The notes beneath the pieces are model-generated. The model was not told the origin of the DNA and searched no databases. It worked only from the letters and a program-made list of their open reading frames with translations. The position numbers were made by a program, and so were the translations under genes. DNA of 64,000 nucleotides from Kurthia sibirica (lineage in GTDB: Bacteria; Bacillota; Bacilli; Bacillales_A; Planococcaceae). The DNA lies in contig NZ_QFVR01000014.1 of the NCBI RefSeq assembly GCF_003143975.1, forward strand, positions 20,701 to 84,700. The letters run 5' to 3'. Below are positions 62,142 through 64,000 of the stretch, piece after piece (positions within the stretch are counted from its first letter, which is position 1; each line of letters opens with the position of its first letter).

Positions 62142-63849
62142 TTCACTTTTATTCATCACCATGTTACTTACGATGACCATTGTTCGTCCAGCATTTGCTG
62201 AACCGGCAAATAATTATAGCCATCTGTATATTTCAATAAGTGATGCGATTATGAACTCCAAAAATGGACAAGATGACAAAGCAATAAAAGCATTAGAAGA
62301 TTTCAAAAAAGATTGGGAAAAATCCAATCGTAAAGATTCTAAAGAAGCTACCGCTTTAAATAATGATTTACAAATAGCGATGGATGCTTCTTCCGACGAG
62401 GAACGCCTCCATGCTTTGTCGGCACTTTCTAAATCTTTATTGGCGTTAGAAAAACAAGAAAATCCAGTAGATGAACATGCAGAACGTAAAGCTTTTCTGC
62501 TAACGATGGAGCCAGCGCTAGATAAACTTGAAACAGCAATTCAATCAAAAAATATGCACAAAGCATTAGAGGCGTACAAAAACTTCAATCGCTTCTGGAA
62601 AATAAACGAAAAACCTATTCGTGCGATTGATATGGGCGCCTATGGGGAAATTGAAGTCCAAATGTCATTTTTACGCATGGAGTTAGCAAATGACCGACCA
62701 AATGCCGATGCACTTCAACAGACATTTGATACATTAAAACAAGCGATTGTTGATTTCTCTAATGACAAAGAAGTTGGTGCAGTAAAAGAAGGCTATTCAC
62801 TGCAAACAATTATTGATTTAATCGACGATGCAGTAGAGCATATTGATGATAAAAAATATGCTGCTGCTTCGGCAAATATTAAAGAATTTATCGTCATTTG
62901 GCCAAATATCGAAAGTGACATCAGTACGAAAAATCCTTCTCTTTATTCTAAAATTGAAGGTGAAATGCCTGTTATTGCCAGTGAGCTAATGAAAGATTCT
63001 GTAAAAGCAGATGATTTAAAAAAGCAATTAACTGACTTTAAACAACAAATCCAACTCGTACAAGGAGATCAAAATTATACGATGTGGGATGCTGCACTAA
63101 TTTTGCTACGTGAAGGTTTAGAAGCCTTACTCATTATCTTGGCACTTGTTGCATTTTTAAAAAAATCACAGCAACAACATATGACAAAATGGATTTATTT
63201 TGGTGCTGCTGCAGGAATTGGGCTGAGTGCTATTGCCGCCATTTTAATGTCGACATTATTCAATTCTAATACCGTATCTTCTAGTCGTGAAATGATCGAA
63301 GGCTATGTTGGTCTAGCTGCTGCTGCCATGATGATTGGCGTTGGCGTATGGATGCATAACAAATCAAATATTAAATCTTGGAACGCTTATATCAATAAAC
63401 AAATGAATCGAGCATTATCAACACAGTCCGTACTCGCCATGGCTGCCATAAGCTTCTTGTCCGTCTTTAGAGAAGGTGCTGAAACACTTATTTTCTATGC
63501 GGGAATTGCCCCTAAAATGGCGACAAGTCAATTTGCTTTAGGCATCGTGATAGCAATTGTCATACTAGCAATTATTGCATTCTTATTATTAAAAATTAGT
63601 AATCGCATACCGATTCATCGCTTCTTTGCTGTTGCAACTGTATTAATTTATGTGTTGGCCTTTAAAATTATTGGCGTGAGTATCCACACACTTCAATTAA
63701 CAGACCGACTACCTACTTCTATTATTAGCGGTTTACCCGTATGGCCTCAAATTGGTTTTTATCCTACTTGGGAAACAATCATCGGGCAAATTATTTTAGT
63801 GGTCCTTGTAGTAGGTACGATTATTTTCAAACGAAAAAATGAAAAATAA
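62116..63849 (+). CDS. efeU: FTR1-family iron permease EfeU/FepC
   Basis: High-affinity iron permease of about 577 residues. A signal peptide (cleaved near AFAEP) and ~290-residue extracytoplasmic helical domain precede seven membrane helices. Both FTR1 iron motifs are present: REGLEALL near residue 332 and REGAETLI near 451. GTG 62116 is preferred over 62044 because GGGAG lies 8 nt upstream and the protein then begins with a normal signal peptide. The order efeO-efeB-efeU equals S. aureus fepABC. Confidence 0.93.
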   Translation: MKHFLARCSSLLFITMLLTMTIVRPAFAEPANNYSHLYISISDAIMNSKNGQDDKAIKALEDFKKDWEKSNRKDSKEATALNNDLQIAMDASSDEERLHALSALSKSLLALEKQENPVDEHAERKAFLLTMEPALDKLETAIQSKNMHKALEAYKNFNRFWKINEKPIRAIDMGAYGEIEVQMSFLRMELANDRPNADALQQTFDTLKQAIVDFSNDKEVGAVKEGYSLQTIIDLIDDAVEHIDDKKYAAASANIKEFIVIWPNIESDISTKNPSLYSKIEGEMPVIASELMKDSVKADDLKKQLTDFKQQIQLVQGDQNYTMWDAALILLREGLEALLIILALVAFLKKSQQQHMTKWIYFGAAAGIGLSAIAAILMSTLFNSNTVSSSREMIEGYVGLAAAAMMIGVGVWMHNKSNIKSWNAYINKQMNRALSTQSVLAMAAISFLSVFREGAETLIFYAGIAPKMATSQFALGIVIAIVILAIIAFLLLKISNRIPIHRFFAVATVLIYVLAFKIIGVSIHTLQLTDRLPTSIISGLPVWPQIGFYPTWETIIGQIILVVLVVGTIIFKRKNEK

Positions 63850-63929
63850 GATTAAAAAAGAGCTATCCACAAAGGAGGGCACTGAAAAACTTACGTTTTT
63901 TATGACGAGTTGATTTTTTAGATAAAAAT

Positions 63930-63966
63930 AAGGCACTTTCTGTTCGATTTGAACAGAAAGTGCCTT
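63930..63966. terminator. Bidirectional terminator after efeU
   Basis: AAGGCACTTTCTGTTC / GAACAGAAAGTGCCTT perfect stem, A-rich on the left and ATTT on the right. No further gene can be recognised before the window ends. Confidence 0.88.
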
Positions 63967-64000
63967 ATTTCATTGTCTATTTCTTACTCTTTTTCATTTA

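Noticed and set aside
1..64000. CRISPR arrays, prophage, toxin-antitoxin, tRNA or rRNA genes
   Set aside because: I looked for regular repeats, phage structural or integrase genes and tRNA-like cloverleaf ends and found none I could support.

Overview
The window comes from a low-GC Gram-positive bacterium of the order Bacillales. The evidence is strong AGGAGG-type ribosome sites, frequent TTG and GTG starts, lipoprotein signals, a T-box leader, CsoR, Fur and MhqR-type operators, and gene pairs familiar from Bacillus and Staphylococcus (ywnA-ywnB, yclNOPQ, csoR-copZ-copA, an efe operon in fepABC order). Short inverted-repeat intergenic elements beginning GAGCCTGGGAC or GAGGCTGGGAC suggest the Lysinibacillus/Kurthia/Solibacillus group (Planococcaceae). 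The genus is an inference. It looks like ordinary chromosome: I saw no prophage, CRISPR array, tRNA, rRNA or intact insertion sequence.

Region by region. 0-5 kb: an FtsW/RodA-type glycosyltransferase, a 45-codon gene of Lmo0850 type, and a CsoR-controlled copper module (csoR, copZ, copA). 5-12 kb: a NorA-like efflux pump, cystine importer TcyP, cardiolipin synthase, a VanY-type lipoprotein carboxypeptidase and a second-type YidC insertase. 12-20 kb: an AraC regulator, a LytTR one-component regulator followed by an acyl-CoA:carboxylate CoA-transferase, TetR, a small GNAT enzyme, an MhqO-type dioxygenase and a DUF1002 secreted protein. 20-28 kb: CvfB, the Mn sensor MntR, a tandem GNAT protein, an ArsR-controlled Zn/Cd-type P-ATPase, a P1 peptidase, and exoA with two FluC fluoride channel genes. 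28-34 kb: MurB, then a redox and electrophile group (YodB-like HxlR, YceI, azoreductase, DsbA/FrnE-like oxidoreductase) and Mn pyrophosphatase.

34-42 kb: a DUF7662-GNAT fusion beside an OSBS/NSAR enolase and an M20 amidohydrolase, a likely N-succinyl amino-acid racemisation set; then a MazG-like protein, a NiaP-like transporter, thrC-thrB and ywnA-ywnB. 42-52.5 kb: a ZIP transporter, a LysR/MFS divergent pair, a PAP2 phosphatase, a sarcosine or N-methyltryptophan oxidase, a Fur-box catechol-siderophore (petrobactin-type) ABC importer, and a 1.1-kb gap with a decayed ISL3-type transposase fragment. 52.5-64 kb: a POT peptide transporter, HflX, a VOC protein, a Tyr-specifier T-box controlling an NhaC-family transporter, a methyltransferase, and a Fur-box efeO-efeB-efeU operon.

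The themes are metal homeostasis (Cu, Zn/Cd, Mn, Fe, fluoride) and thiol/quinone stress. Three separate transcription units (mhqO-like, yceI, azoR-like) share an ATCTTGAATTCAAGAT-type palindrome. Many starts were moved from the longest possible ORF to the codon with a properly spaced ribosome site; the evidence fields say where.
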